A stretch of DNA of 64,000 bases from Sitta carolinensis (lineage: Eukaryota; Chordata; Aves; Passeriformes; Sittidae): the NCBI GenBank assembly GCA_032173965.1, contig CM063287.1, forward strand, positions 5,089,859 through 5,153,858, written 5' to 3'. The translations under genes were made by a program, and so were the position numbers. The notes beneath the pieces are model-generated. The model saw nothing but the letters and a program-made list of their open reading frames with translations. It was not told the origin of the DNA and did no database searches. Every line of letters begins with the position of its first letter. Within the stretch, counting starts at the first letter, position 1. Positions 48,427-62,900 of the stretch are shown one piece after another.

Positions 48427-51400
48427 AATTTTCAATTGTCCTGTAATTATACTTTCTTACAGTCTTTGTTTTCAAAAGTCTAAGATATTTACCTTACATT
48501 TAAAAAACATACAAGATGAAGATAATAATTATCACAGTCCAACATAAATGAGTGGCATCCTTTCTTTTGAATTTTGAAGTGGCAACGATGCATTAACCTT
48601 AAGCACAATTTATGGCTTAACTAGAATAAAAACCTCAACCGTAATTGTTAACTTCAAAGCACAGCTATTGAAAAAAGTGTTCTCACATTTGCATTCAAGA
48701 CTGTATAGGATTACTGCATTATATTATATATCCAAATCTTTTTCATTTATATTAGGTAAAGTACAGAAGCTCAGACTAGACAGCATTTCCTCAGCTTCTC
48801 CCAGACAATTCATGCTGTAACTACATCACACAGACTATGGGCAATTCAAATATATTTCTTTTCATTTGCTTTAACGCTTTCAACATTTTTTTTCAACTTC
48901 TGTAGGAAAAACAGTACCAGTTTGGAAACGGCAGCTGACTTATACTGCTGAAGAAAACAGCTCTTTGCAGTTAAAATGAAGCTTTGGATACTATCTGTTA
49001 GGGAATTGCCTGTTACCAGGTTGCAGCATTGCTAAGAGGGGTTCAACACCATTCCCTTGCCCCAGATTCCCCCATTCCACCCAGTGATTTAGTTCCACAT
49101 ACAGGGGATTGCCTATACCACACTTCCACACAATTTGCAGACTGAAAGATGTATCTCCACACCAATACAGGTTACAATGAACATTATTGCATTTAGGAGC
49201 CATCTCATCCCACTCCCCATAGAGGTCTCCCAGCTGTGCTGCCATCAGAGTGGTGCCCTTCCCTCAGCCCTGCCATGGCCACACAGCAATACCCAGGGAT
49301 GCTGCACAGTAATTGGGGCACACTCAGGGTTCTGCTGTCACAGCAGTGCAGCCAGAGCCCACAGCAAAGCTGGCAGTAAGGTGAAAAAAGGACAGTGTTA
49401 ACAGCTCTGCAGACTTGGCTCAGCTCACTGTGTCAGGCCACATGTAATCACAGTGAGGGATACCTGGCAATAGCAGCTACAAAGGGGAGGTAATGCAAAA
49501 TACATGCCTGTAGTGTAGTTATGTTAATACAGCTAGGAGGAAAAAAAAGCCCAGATGCTATTTTAGAGCATGGAGGCAAGCCTTGGCTCTCCTCACCAGT
49601 GCCAGTAACTTGAGACAGCGCCTCATGCAGCAGCAGTGTTAAAATTAGCTAATACGAGTTTGTCCTAAATTTAGGCTTCACTGAAAAAGATCTCAAACTG
49701 GGTGAACTCAAATCACCAGTGTGCTTCTAACAGAGGGACTTCTCCACAGCTAATGCAGGGCTCTCCTGAGCTTGCACCAGCCACAGTTCTGACACCCTCA
49801 CTGTTAGTGGGCAGTGATCAAGAGCATGATACACCCATGCTGAATGTATGCTAAGGTATTGAATTTGACCCATTCCTTTAACCAATCCACGGTACAGCAC
49901 TCATCTGAAAGATCCTAAGGGAAGGGGCTTAATCCTGAAAGCTCAAACCACACAAATATGTGCACCTTGTATTGCAAAACTACAGGGTATGCCAAACACC
50001 ACACCCTCTGCCACTACTGTTGCTATCTTAAGTAGAGAGAAATGGCTGGGTGTGTATCTTTTAAGTCACAGTGTCACATCTCTCTTAGCACGTCATGTTT
50101 GACAAACTGGCATGACCTCTGAGGATGACACATAATTGTATGTCTAAGTCCAGTTTACTTCCCTGTTAGCACAGGCTGGTATGCTGGTACATAGTGCTCT
50201 AAGATAAAAAAAATCTTTCTTGCCCCTGTGATCAGTGTCTTTATGCAACATTCCTCCACTGAGCCTCAGGGGTTGCCAGCAGAGGACAGTGCTTTCTCCA
50301 CAAGACTGCAATGTAGCTTGATCTTTTTTCAGGAAGAAAAGAAGCTAAGGGTAGAGGAGAGGGGAACATGAACGGCAGGCAGATGCTGAGGCACAGACCT
50401 GATCACTGCTCTCTTTGGTACCAGTTCAGCACTCCCCACTGTACAGACAGCAGTTCTGGGCCAGCACTCCAGCACTGACTGGTGTCATTACTTCATGCTG
50501 TATACAAGTAGTACAAATCCAATTTTTGTTTACTGTGGTAGTTTATGATCATGACGTTACATCTAAAGCAGGGCATTCTACTGCCCTAAGCACTAACACT
50601 CTTTTCCCAGATGAGTTTGAAGACATCTGAGAGGCAGAAATCATCGTACCTTCACGTGGGAGCAAGTGCCTATATTTAGGTCAGGACCAAGAGGAGAGTG
50701 ATGGAAACCAAAGTGCAACAGACAACAAGGAGAAACACCGAATGCAACTGAAAAAACAGGCAAACATAATTAACCCATTTACTTAATTTATTAGCAAAAG
50801 AGTCTGAGAAAGTGAAATGTCAGGAGACCACTTCAGGTTTTTTAAGAGACAGGACCCTTACTTTTATCACCAACATTAGGCAATTAATCTTTGCAACCTA
50901 GCAAGTAATTATATGGGTATGCTCCTGTGTATTTCAAATAGCAGGATAAAACAAAGATAGATAATTTATAATGGGGTGTAATAGCCCAAAGTCGAGACTA
51001 AATGGGGAAAAGAGCTCCAGAAGCAGTATCTCCCAAGTAGTCTATTCCTCAATACCCTGATATAAAACATTTTAAATGGAGACAGAACTCCCAATAATGC
51101 ATTTTTCAGTATCATTACTTTGACATAACAGAACTAACTGCATTACTTCTGTCTCTCAAGAAGTTATCTTGCTCCCAAAACCTGTAAGAAACTACCCTCA
51201 TAAATTGGACATAACATACACAAGGCACTTATTTGACCTTTATATGGACCTCAATCTTAGCCTTTAATGTATGTGCATGTCAAACGAGAATAAGCACTCA
51301 AATACTAAAGATCAGAGGAAGTCACTTGGTGTGGGTAAAGCAACAAACCCAGACATTTCAGGAATTATGCTCATTCCTAAGCAGGACAGAACCACTTCTG

Positions 51401-54400
51401 CTCATTAGAACGGGCTCATAAGCTGTACACATGTCATGGGTATTTCTTTGCATTTCATACAACCTGGTAGCAAGCCACAGAATACCAAATATAAATGTAA
51501 ACATGACAAAACCACCCCTAAAATTACACAGGGAATGCACCATGCACCTCATGCCCCAAAAGTATTGCTACCAATACTGCTGGAATATTCATGAAAAATG
51601 CAGATTATCGCTTACCTCAGGAAAACCTTAATAAATGAACCAGCAGATTTTTACTTATATCAGCAATATTCTAATTGGATTTTCAAGAAACAGTGCTGCT
51701 TTTTTTTTTTTTTTTTTTTATGTAACAGCAGAGGTCCATCTCTCCAGCAAACACTGACAAATAAAAGCAATTTGTGTTAGCACATATAATCTCTTTATCC
51801 AATAAATCAAGAAATGCAAACCAACTCTATGTCAGCTCAGCCTGGGGAGTTGTCCCTTCTACATATCACAGGTTACATTCTTCCAATAGCACAGACTGGA
51901 GACATAAAACCTCTCTAAAAAAGCAAGTAAATAGGATGCTGACACTTGGAGGGCTCACAACATGACCATTACAAATTACAGCCACTAACTCATAAGAAGA
52001 ATATGCTCCAGATATGTTCTGTGGCAGCCCAGTCTAAAAGACACCATGAAGTCATAATTTCCAGTCATGCAGGACTTTTTAACTCTGAGGCTAATTTACC
52101 ATCCCTAAGTTTTTAATCCTAAGTACACTCTGGGTTTCTCGTAACAGATTCATCTGCTTTTAATGCAAACAGAGCCTGGGCTGCTTAGGACAATGAGAAT
52201 GTTCTTCTCCTTATTTAAAACACAATATTCAATGTTCTGTTTTTTCTAAAGACTAGCTAATGACCTAAATGATAGAGGGAGTTTAATTAAAACAAGTGTT
52301 TAAATTTCAACAGGAAACTACATTCTGGCAGAACAGACCTGTTTTCAAATGTTCTGATGAAAAAGTACCACTTGGACAGAAAACTAATCTATAGAGAACT
52401 TTCTAAAGTATATTCAAGAGTTAGTCTAAAAGAACATGTATTTTAAAGGTATTTGAGTAGGAAACTTTAAATGTCAGAGTAGGCATATCAGTCTGAAGCA
52501 TCACCTTTCTTTGCTGCCAGCTATCATAAACTGTCTCTAAAGGCAGCAGCAGTACAGCCTGCAGAGTCTCAAAAATACACAGCCAGCTGCCAACATCAGG
52601 CAGAGAATTCACTGTCTACTGTGGGATTTGAGACTTTTTTTTAAGCAGTTAATGCAGCTAAGTCATGCACTTAAATTAGCAAATGCAAGATTTACAGATG
52701 CTAGGGCAACTTTAATTCCCTTTTCCATTGGGTATGTATTTTATCACAGACTTTAATTACCTGAGCACTCACTGCCTTTCCCTCCAGACTCTTACATCAG
52801 CCAGTTACAACAAGCAAGTGCAAGGGTCAAAAAATTGAGGGGAGCTGTCATTTCAGCAATTCATATCTGCTTGGTTCTACAACTCAAGACAGCCCTGGCT
52901 TTTTCTGAAGTGGTACTATCATGGTTTGAGTTGTGTGTCCCAAACCTGTTTTCACAAAAATGACTGGCATTGAGCCAGCTCTGCTTATATTCAAAACCTC
53001 ATACCACAGTAACTCCGGAAGTTAAATATTTGTGAATGATGTTACACTAAATGCTATTGTACCAAATTGCTTAATTTGCTATCGAATATGCAGCCATATT
53101 AATGAGATTGCAATCATTTTCACTGAAAATATGTACAGAAAAAAAAGAGTATTTAAAACAATGAGGATCTATTCCCACAATCTGATCACATAAATGGATT
53201 TTCAAGTACAGATGGCACACACTTTTGACAAAGTCTTTCAGGAGTCAGGAAAAAAACTCCACATTATAGTAAGGGGTCGGTCACAAAATGAAGACTCTGA
53301 AAATAAGCCTTAAAAATCTCATGAAGAGACACTTATTTGGTCATGTGTATCAACAAGTCAAACTCCAACAATTTCAAAAAACCAGCATGTCTCATTTCAT
53401 CCACTTTCACATTTTACATAGTCCAATTTAGGCCTGACCCTAGCACAATTTGAAGTTCCAGGCATGGAAACATTTTTTAAAGAGACAAAGCAAACACTAA
53501 CTCATTTTGAGGGTGTCCAAACTTCAACAGCCAAGAGAACCATGCAAAAGGGTGTGGTCAGGCACGGCCACCAGCAGAAACAGTACACAAATACCACAGC
53601 TGCAAGTAAGAGCCACATGCGCCATCTGCAGCAAGTTGCTCCAGAACAGTCAGAAATAAATTGGGTAGACAGATCCTCCAGTTCTTCCTTCTTTCCAATA
53701 ACCACTTACTATAGAGGCAAGGCAGTAAAGGATTTTGAAAGACATGAGCAGGCACTTGGCCTTACATCATCACAAGTAAAAAAGGGTTCACAAGACAGCA
53801 AACTCTTAACTAATCTTTCATTCCACAAGATTCCTGGGCAACTAAAGATTAACAAGAACCAAGTTTAAGTTGCTTACTCTACCCACACTTCCCTACAATT
53901 TTTGCAAGTCACCCCCGCTGAGCATGAAGCAGGGTAGTAGGCATATAAGAGCCACCTTTGTCAAAACTGCAAAATTAGAGATTGTGTTTCATCACCAATC
54001 TCTTTCCCTAGAACTGAGCTTTCTCTCGCCCTTCAGCCTATCCTGTGTTCTCAACTCACTAGCACAGTCAGGTACTATGTTCACCTTCAACTGCATAGGA
54101 GCTGGAGTCTTCAATGAATTTGAGAGCACTCCGAAGTCAGACAATTCTTAAAGATACTCAAGAAAACGTAGGGGCTGTTACCATCACAAATACCTGTTAA
54201 GCAGCCTCTTAAACAGGTTATGAGACTTAAGTGAGTGGTCAAAAAAATACACAGCAAATTGCAGATCAAGGTCTCTACTCCATAATTTAACCAGAATTCA
54301 GTTTGGTTATTTCAATGTGCATGTACAACAACCTGGGACAGAGTTCCCATTAGGTACTCTCCACTAGAGGCCAAAATAAAGAGAACACAGACTAAAAGAA

Positions 54401-55513
54401 TGGTTAAGACATACTACCATTGGTCACCTGGTAAGGAGCTTTCAATTTTAACACACTAAATATTTCTCCCATTCTTATTTTTCCTTCCTTCATTGATGAC
54501 AACACACCCACCAGAGTTGGAGAGACGCTGGCCTGAAGTTACATTGCAAAACTCAAGCTACCAGGAGGCAAGGAGATCCAGTGAATTTCAAGGCAGAAAG
54601 TCAAGTACTACTCCCTTGCAGAAGTACAGTACAATCAGTTTTCTCATCTTACTTCACAACTACTGTGCCAAAAGGCAGCTCTGTTACCGCAATGTACTGT
54701 GTGCTGCAACATGAAAACTATTTGGGATTTGGAGGGAAGACACAGACCTAGGCAGAAACCACCACCACATCCAAGCTCACAGACCCAAAAACGAGTTAGG
54801 CAAAGCCAGCAGCCAGAGTGTTTTAATACAAATTCTCTGCCCCAAGAATTTTTTTAAGCAGTTCCAACTATTCAAGCTTAAATTATCATTGAAATTACTG
54901 AAAGCAGACTGGTAGAACAATACAACAAAAGGGAAAAGAGGCTAGTATGGCTGTCTCACTTTCTGAGAACATTCAGCCTTACTCTTTTTTTCTTTCCCAG
55001 AAAGCAGTCTGGTCCCACAGAGCAGTGGGAAGAGAACAAGAGCTGTGAGGAATCCTGAAGCACTTACACTTAAATAAGCAAAATTTAATTTTACATTTCA
55101 AAGAGACAGGACTAGGAACCAAATCCTGACAGATATATGTTGGCTTGTTTTTCCTAGGACTGCAAGAGGAAGCTATGTTATTTGGAGCCATGACATGGCA
55201 ACATCAGTAGATCAGCTATGACAATTCTGATGTACAGCAAAGAGAGAGGAAAAAAAATGTATCCACTGGAAGCCTTCCATTCCAGCTGCAGGAGCCCACA
55301 GAAGGAATGTACTGCAGCAACTACCACACTGGGGCAGACTGATGGTAGGGTCAGTCACTCAGAAACAGCAGTCCCACAGTCCCACACACATTTCCATGCC
55401 CTCCCCAGCAGCAGTGACAGTGTACAGCTGGTCCCACAGCCTCCTGAGCACCTTAAGCTGGCTCAGTGTCCCTGTGCCAGGCCAAGGCACTCCATGTAAG
55501 TGCCATTTACTGA

Positions 55514-56205
55514 ATCACAGAACCACAGGATGTTAAGGGTTGGACAGAACTCAACCATCCTGTAGTCCCAAACACCTGGCCATAAGGCAAGGACGCCTTC
55601 CACCAGATCAGCTTGCTCAAGGCCTTGTCCAACCTGTCCTTGAACATTGCCAGGTTTGGGAAAGCCACAGCCTGCTCCTGAGGCAGGGTGTCTCTCCAGT
55701 TACCTTGAGGGCCCTTGAGATACTGGAAGGTGCTGTCTGCTTGAACAGAACCAACTCTCTCAAGATGTCTTCACAGGGAAGGTGCTTGAGTCCCCTCAGC
55801 AACTTCAGAGCCTTCTCTGGACCTGCTCCAACAGTTCCAAGTCCTTCTGATGTCGGGGACACCAGAACTGTGTGCAGTGCTACAGGTGAGAAGAGAGCAG
55901 ACAGGGAGAATCCCCTCCCTCAACCTGCTGGCCATGCTCCCTTGGATGCAGCCTAGGATTCCATTGGCTTTCCAGGCTGGGAGCACTCACTGCCAGCTCA
56001 GGGCAAGTTTTTCAACAACCATCATGCCCAAGTCCTTCTCCCAGGGCTGCTCTCAATCCCTTCTCCACCCAAGCTGCCAGTGTGTCTGGGATTGCCCTGA
56101 CTCAGGCTTAGGACCCTCCACTTCTCTTTGTTGAGCTCCATGATGTTTCCACTGGCCCACTTCTCAAGCCTGTCAGAGTTCCCCAGGGTGGCATCCCTTC
56201 CTCAA
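55514..56205 (-). mobile_element. CR1 LINE, 5'-truncated
   Basis: The minus-strand 3' end lies at AATCACAGAACCACAGGATG (55514), the usual CR1 terminal repeat region in reverse. Then follow CAGCTTGCTCAAGGCCTTGT, GAACATTGCCAGG, AGGATTCCATTGGCTTTCCA and GGGATTGCCCTGACTCAGGC. It is non-functional, with about 690 bp of the 3' end retained. Confidence 0.88.
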
Positions 56206-59200
56206 ACACGTCATCAGCAACAATATCCTCATATTAAAAGCCTGGTTGGTTTTTTTTTAATCTGGAAACTAAAATTCCTTTTGGTGACTGAATTTATTTT
56301 GTTTTTCTTTCAAGTAGGCAACCTACACTTTCCTCAATCTCATTCTGTCAGCTCACCACCCATTATATTATTTTTAAATGAACTTAACACGAGCTAAGTA
56401 TTTTCTTTATAACACAACACATTAAACTGATCCATATTCTGAAAGATTCATAACTGAAGTCTAAACAGTACTTGATCCAGGGTGAAAAAGCACTTGTTCG
56501 ACCCTCCAGAAGAGCAGGAGGACTTCGCTGGATCTAAATTCTATTTAACATTCTTTGCACTTTACTACTATGCATTTTCACTTCATTTCCAACTAGATCT
56601 ACTTTTGTTAAGGAATATTGCTCAAAATCAGGTTGCCTAAAGAACCAGATTTTTTTTCCTACTTATTTGCACAGACTATAGACTAGTCAGTCTGTTTCCA
56701 ACTCCACCCAGTAATTCCAAAATTGCATTAAATTGAGTAATGGCCCTTTACTGTCTCCCTTTTTAAAGTGTTTCTTAGATTTATTAAAGTGGGTTGTAGT
56801 TTACTCTGCCTCAAGAGCCTCAAAGAGCATGGCAAACACACTAACCAGATCCCTTTAGGTTAGCTTTCTATGTGTGTGTGTGTTTCTTCCAAACTTGTTT
56901 TTGCTGCAGAGTGCAAGAAGCACAAAAACACGCCACATTTTCCAAGTCCTACTGTCCAGCCATTTAATAATGAAGTACAAAAAAGTATTTATAGAACAGT
57001 AGTAGGAACTCAGCAGATTCTTACAGCTACACTTCATTGTCCATCCCTCTTAGACAACTCCTCATGTGAAAAACGATCAGAATACCAGCTGACAGAATTT
57101 CACAACTTTGTTAAAAAGCCATTTTCTTCTCATTAGTTAAAGAGTTACTATGTGTCCTCAATTTCATTACATATGTCCAGCTCATGGTTTAGAGGCAACT
57201 TCACATGCTAGTGTGCTCATTAACCCAGCAAATCAGGATCCCTTCTAGACAATTCCTCAGCATAGGAATAATGCAGAGGGCAGGAATCAACTACATCAGA
57301 ACATGCTCACTATGTTTGCCAACAGGTAATTTGTACACTTCAGGACCAGTATCTCTGCTGTCAATGCAGCAGATCCAAATGCACCAGAATGAGGCATAGC
57401 CAAGGATCCTTTTGAGCTACAGCTCCAAATGCAGTAGTAATGAAAAGCAAGGACAAGGCATGCAACTCCAAAATATGATGTTAAGAAAAACCAAGCATTC
57501 TGTATTTTTGCCCATACAAGACTGAAAATCAAAACCTTAGCCAGAGACGTGATCACAGGATAAGGATATTTTAGTACACAACAGAAGCATGATGGCCATC
57601 ATCCATTCCTTTTTCAGCCAAGGATAATCATTTATATCAAGAGTACAAAAGCACTTAACTGAGCTTACAAAATAGGATAACTTATCCTGAAACAAGACGT
57701 ACAAGATGTACTCCCCAATCCCTTTCCTTTCCTGTCAGTAGCAGAGAACAGTTTATGGAACACAGGCTGCCTTATCATGATTTATGCTATATAGGCTTAA
57801 AGGGACTTGATCCTTATGAGTCAGTTCTTGCAATTCTGTGCAAATTCAGGCCAAAACCCATCTTTCAGACTGTTGGCTTCATTTTATACCAAGCAGAGGG
57901 GAGGAAATCACCACAAGTCTTCTCCAGTGCCTGAAGCTGCTGGAATACTAATTAAAAATAGTAAGAAAAGAAGCAAGCATCAAGCAGGAATGAAGAGACA
58001 TAGCCCAGGAGCTGCAGCAGGTTATTGAGAACAAAATAAATAAAACAGTAAGGAGAAGATTACTTTTAATGGTTCAAATGGGCACAATTCCTGAATATTT
58101 CTTCTCTGTAACCCAAAAGCAAAAGGAACCGTGGCTTCAGAAATATTAACATAACTGGGTCTCACAAACACATTATCCCCTGGTTACAAACTCAAAGACT
58201 GACTTAAAAAAGAGGCAGCAAAAGTTACACAATCTCCATTCTGCCTTGTATCAGGCTGTAAAATGAGCTAGTGAGCTCTTGAGGGAAGGCAAAACAAACA
58301 CAGGTCATTGCCCTATGGAAGCTGCATTTCAAAGCATCCAAGGAAACTTCAGAACAATTGTGTAGACAACCACAAAACCATTCCTTCCTAGCTTTCAAGG
58401 GCCTAACTCTCACCTAACCATTGTAAATCTCTTTTACATGTCGGAGCTATTTGTGTCTCTTATATCCTGGCTTTGTTTTTAGGACGCATAACAAGAGTGA
58501 AAAACATTTTCTGCTATCTCCACTTGTAACGACTTCCTTGTATTCAGATTCGATGTCAGCAGGACTCCAACCCTGAACTCAGACTACTGCTACAGTAGTT
58601 AACAGAGCCATATCAAACAGGGCATGGGTGGAAGACTTCTTAGCCAGAAGAGCCAAGGGATTAGCTGAATAATCTTTTCACAATGCTGTGTTCACAGGCA
58701 TTGGTCAGAAGTAGGAGGCTACCAGAGCTGAGCTGGGAGAACCCTGCCCACCATTTCAATCAACTCCCAAAATCACCCTTGCTCCTGGGACAGAACTACC
58801 TGAGAATTTAGGTACAACTTGCATTACAATAGCCTTGGACACCTTATACCATTGCAGCTGTGGTATTTGGAGCCATGACATGGCAACACCACTAGAACCA
58901 GCCATTACAATTCTTATGTACAGCGAACAGAGAACAAGAAAAAGAAAAAGGTATCCACTAAAAGCTGCCCATGCTGCAGGAGCTTTCTCAGAGCAGTTTT
59001 CAGCAGGCAGCAGGAAAAGGGGGAGTGTACTACACATCCCCCAAGTGTCATACAGTCACCACAGGAAAACTGAAGAGCAATTCAAATAGAAGTTTACAGA
59101 AATATTTACTGATCTGTTAAGAATAAAATTGCAGGTTATTAGCTGCTCCACTAGCAAACTTTAAACTTCAGTAGGCCATGCTCAGAAAAGCTACACACAG

Positions 59201-59393
59201 TAACAGGTTTACAACTAAACTGAGTGAAAGCCAAGATCAGAAGTGAGAGTAGGCATTTCAAAACAGCTCAGCAACCTTCTCTTGTTCTACTGAACATTGA
59301 GAAACACTCCATCTCTTCATCCTTAACACACAGCTTGTAGGAAACCAGTCACAAATGTAACAACTGCATATTCTCTCTTCCTCAGTTTTCAGA

Positions 59394-59905
59394 GAATCAC
59401 AGAACGGTTTGGGTTGGAAGGGACCTTAAAGATCACCTTATTCCATCCCCTTGTCAACCTTCAACTATCCCAGGTTGCTCCAAGCCCTGTCCAACCTGGC
59501 CTTGAATACTTCCAGGGATGGGGCAGCCACAGCTTCTCTGGACAACCTGTGCCAGGGCCTCATCACCCTCACAAGGAAGAATTTCCTCCCAGTATCTCAT
59601 CTAACCCTGCCCTCCAGTAGCAGGAAGCCATTCCTTCTTGTCCTGTCCCTCAAGGTGCTTGTCCAAAGTCCCCTCCAGGCTCTCCTGGAGCCCCTTTAGG
59701 AACTGGAAGGGGCTCTGGGCAGAGCTTAGGCTGAACAACCCCAATTCTCCTAGGCTTTCCTCATAGCAGAGGTGCTCCAGCTCTCTCATCACCTTGGAGG
59801 CCTCCTCTCAACTCAGAGATGTCCATGTCCTTGCTGTGCTAGGGACCCCAGAGCTTGAGGGAGCTCTGTAGATGGGGTGTCACCTAAGCCAGGCAGCATC
59901 CCCTC
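59394..59905 (-). mobile_element. CR1 LINE, 5'-truncated
   Basis: Begins AGAATCACAGAACGGTTTGG, then GGTTGGAAGGGACCTTAAAG, CCAACCTGGCCTTGAATACT, TCCAGGGATGGGGCAGCCAC and CCAGGGCCTCATCACCCTCA. This is the classical CR1 3' end in reverse orientation and is well preserved, so probably one of the younger copies here. Confidence 0.93.
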
Positions 59906-62900
59906 CTTGCAGCCCAATCTCTCTCTTTCAGAGCCCACAAAAGCAGCTGCCCTATTTAAGTCTTCACATTCCAGCATCCTTGCTCTCCTACAAGACAACG
60001 GTTTCTGCAACACTACATTCTTGACATGACAAACTAAGGAAAGCCCTGTGCTGGAGAGCTCTGAAATGCAAAGACAGAGAGCTATGCTAGCACAGAGTGC
60101 TCTGGAGTACAGCCTGGCATGGCTGAGGCAGGAGTTCAACACCCAGCAAAGCAGCAGGTTACCTCATACACTGGCTACACCAACTTCTCCAAAGGACACT
60201 AGTCTCACATTTTTCAACTCACCTGGTACAACATATCACAGTAGGAGTGCTGATAGGTTTCCTCCTTCTATCAACACTGCTGAACTAAATCAGAGCATTT
60301 CAGAAAGGATAAATGAGTCCTGGCATAAACCAGGCTGAAACCAAATCCCAAAACACACTAAGGAGCTGGCCACATCTGTGGATTTCTTAGCATGCTTGTG
60401 TAGGCAGCCTACCATAAGCTCACAATGCCTTTTACCAACTTACTCTAATTGAAAAGACTACATTTTCAAACAACACTATTTCCCTGTTCCCACATCACTG
60501 CATATTACTCTTTCCCAATACCCTTTTAAAAAGTAGTCCTTTAGAGTACCTCCACCAGTATGTTCTCACAGAGCATTGCCATTACAAACAACTGATCAGC
60601 AGTGTAGAAAGCCCTTAAATAAACACCACCCTTACACCTCAATTAGTTTCATTCTCTTGTGGCTTACACCTATTGAAAAAAAAGTATTCTGTAGTTATTC
60701 AAGATTAAAAAAACTAATTTTTTTCCACACAGATAAGGGTACCAGAATACCAAGTAAAACACTCCATGGTTATGCAGGCAATGTTCATAAGCAGTTCATG
60801 CCCTCAGGTACAGAAAGGGCGTTTGCAGAAACAAAATTAAAATGTTATTATTTTGATTAGATAATTGCTCAGATTTACAGAACTCAATAGCAAGTGGACA
60901 TTACAGCTAGAAAGTCACACTCCAACGAGAAGTTAAGCAGTGCACAGTTAGCTATTAGCAAACCAGTACAAACAGCTCATTGTTCTGCTCTTTTATCATA
61001 GAAGGTATTTATTATAATCTTGTCATGCTGTATTTCCCCTCCCTCATAGCACATGGCAAGTCCCTTCCCTAGCAGCAGAGAATGAGACATAGTGCTATAG
61101 TAGATAAAAGTTTGATTTACTTGGTGAAATAACTTACAAAAAAAAACCTTTTTTTTTTTTTTTTTCTTTTGAGACAGCTAAACAGAAAACACAGTAAGAA
61201 GAAAACAGAAAGGTAACCTGACATCATCCTGAAGCCATCGATAACAAGGGAAAAAACATCTGATTCACTGACACAGCCTTTTACCTCAGTCACGTTCACT
61301 CATTGAGCTGCAAGTAAATCCCGCAGTTTCACAAAAGAACACTTTCTTGGTCCAAACAGAAGATAATATCGACCTGCTATCACATTAAGTATATCAGAGT
61401 TCTAGCCAAACTTGTCTCTTAAGGCCTCATTATCATCTATCACAACACATTCCCTGCAGCCTTCACAAGCACTAGGACTGCATGCTGCAATACCACTCCT
61501 TGGTTCTTGGAAGGTACTTCTGCTCCAGAGCTGCAATAGCTGCTCTCCAGCTGACTCCTGCAGCTGAAACTGAGACAAGCTCATCTTCCTGCTACCATAA
61601 ACTACAGGGTTTCTTGGTTATTTCACATGAGGAGGTGTGCTGTTCCAGAAGATACCCCCTTTGTTTCTGACCCAGGCACTAATTTTCATTCATGCTAGTA
61701 TAAGGTCGAACGCAAAGGGAGCAATAACTCGCCTACCTACAGACAAAACACTTCTAAGCACATATGAAAAAAAATGGAGCAGAAATTTAAAAAAAAGAAG
61801 AAAAAGTGGCAATTAATTCACATATACTAATGGACAATCACCTGCTTTGATATTACCAACTGACGTGCTGCTTTGCCCTGACAAAGTGAGAGTTTGGGAC
61901 TCATCAGTCTTATTTCACTTATTTCATTTCTGCACTGTTTCTCACCATCTCCTGTCCACTTTTCAAACAACTCCCTGTCTCAAGGAGCAGTAAAATTAGC
62001 CTTCCCTTGACCTCTGGAGGCTCATCAGTCTCTCCAAGGTGATAATGTCTCTTTGATTATAGCCCACAAGATGAGCTGAACTCAGTCACCAAAGCAGGGC
62101 AGCCTTGCTGTTGTTCTTACTGCTTGTCAGCTCAGTCACCCAAACTGCCAGAAGACTAAGACAAGGAAGTTTTGCCATCTTTTGAGTAGGTCAAATCAGT
62201 TCATAAATGTCCAAGAAATACCAACATTGTACACAGTAAATGGCAGGAATGGGAAGAAAGGCATTTCCCTTTTGGCAACAATGAGCCCTGGAATCCGCTC
62301 AAGCTGTATGTGAAACTGTACCTTATCATGAACCTCCCAACCCAGAGCAATTACATCCTACAACACATATGTACACTACATATGTAGTGCTTAGACCTCT
62401 ATAGCCCACATCACAGAGTTCTTGCCTGAGAGTAAACATGATAGCAGTTAATCATTGAAAAGCAACAAATCTCCAAGACCTTTCTCCTGTACTTTCACCA
62501 TCACAATGTATGTGCATGTGCTCTCCTTTCCTTCTCCCACTAAAATGCCTTCTTTGTCCATACACAACTAAGCATGTCTACATCTTCCCCTTTCTGTTAT
62601 TTTTCAAGAATTGCCCAACCCCTTTCCAAGACAGCTTATAACCAAAAAATTCAGTGTTGGAAGCAACCTAGCAAAGCCATAGAAGACAGAATGGAAGCTT
62701 ACTTTGCAAGTTACTAGCATTGAGACCTGACTTCTCCGCAGCACAGTAACCAGCACACTAACATAGACACTCCCTTCTCAAAGACTTTGCCCAGAGTCTC
62801 GCTCATGGCTTGTACATGAGTCCAAACTTAAACAGGCAAAATTATAAAGTCTGATGTGAAAAGTTCATGTCCAAGCAATGCCTGAACTTACCCCTCTTAG

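Noticed and set aside
48991..49245. 84-codon minus frame as a possible upstream IPMK exon
   Set aside because: The peptide has no resemblance to the IPMK N-terminus and no suitable splice phase.
55540..56134. Open frames of 81-138 codons near 55.6-56.1 kb
   Set aside because: They lie in a CR1 3' region in reverse orientation and encode no CR1 protein in frame.
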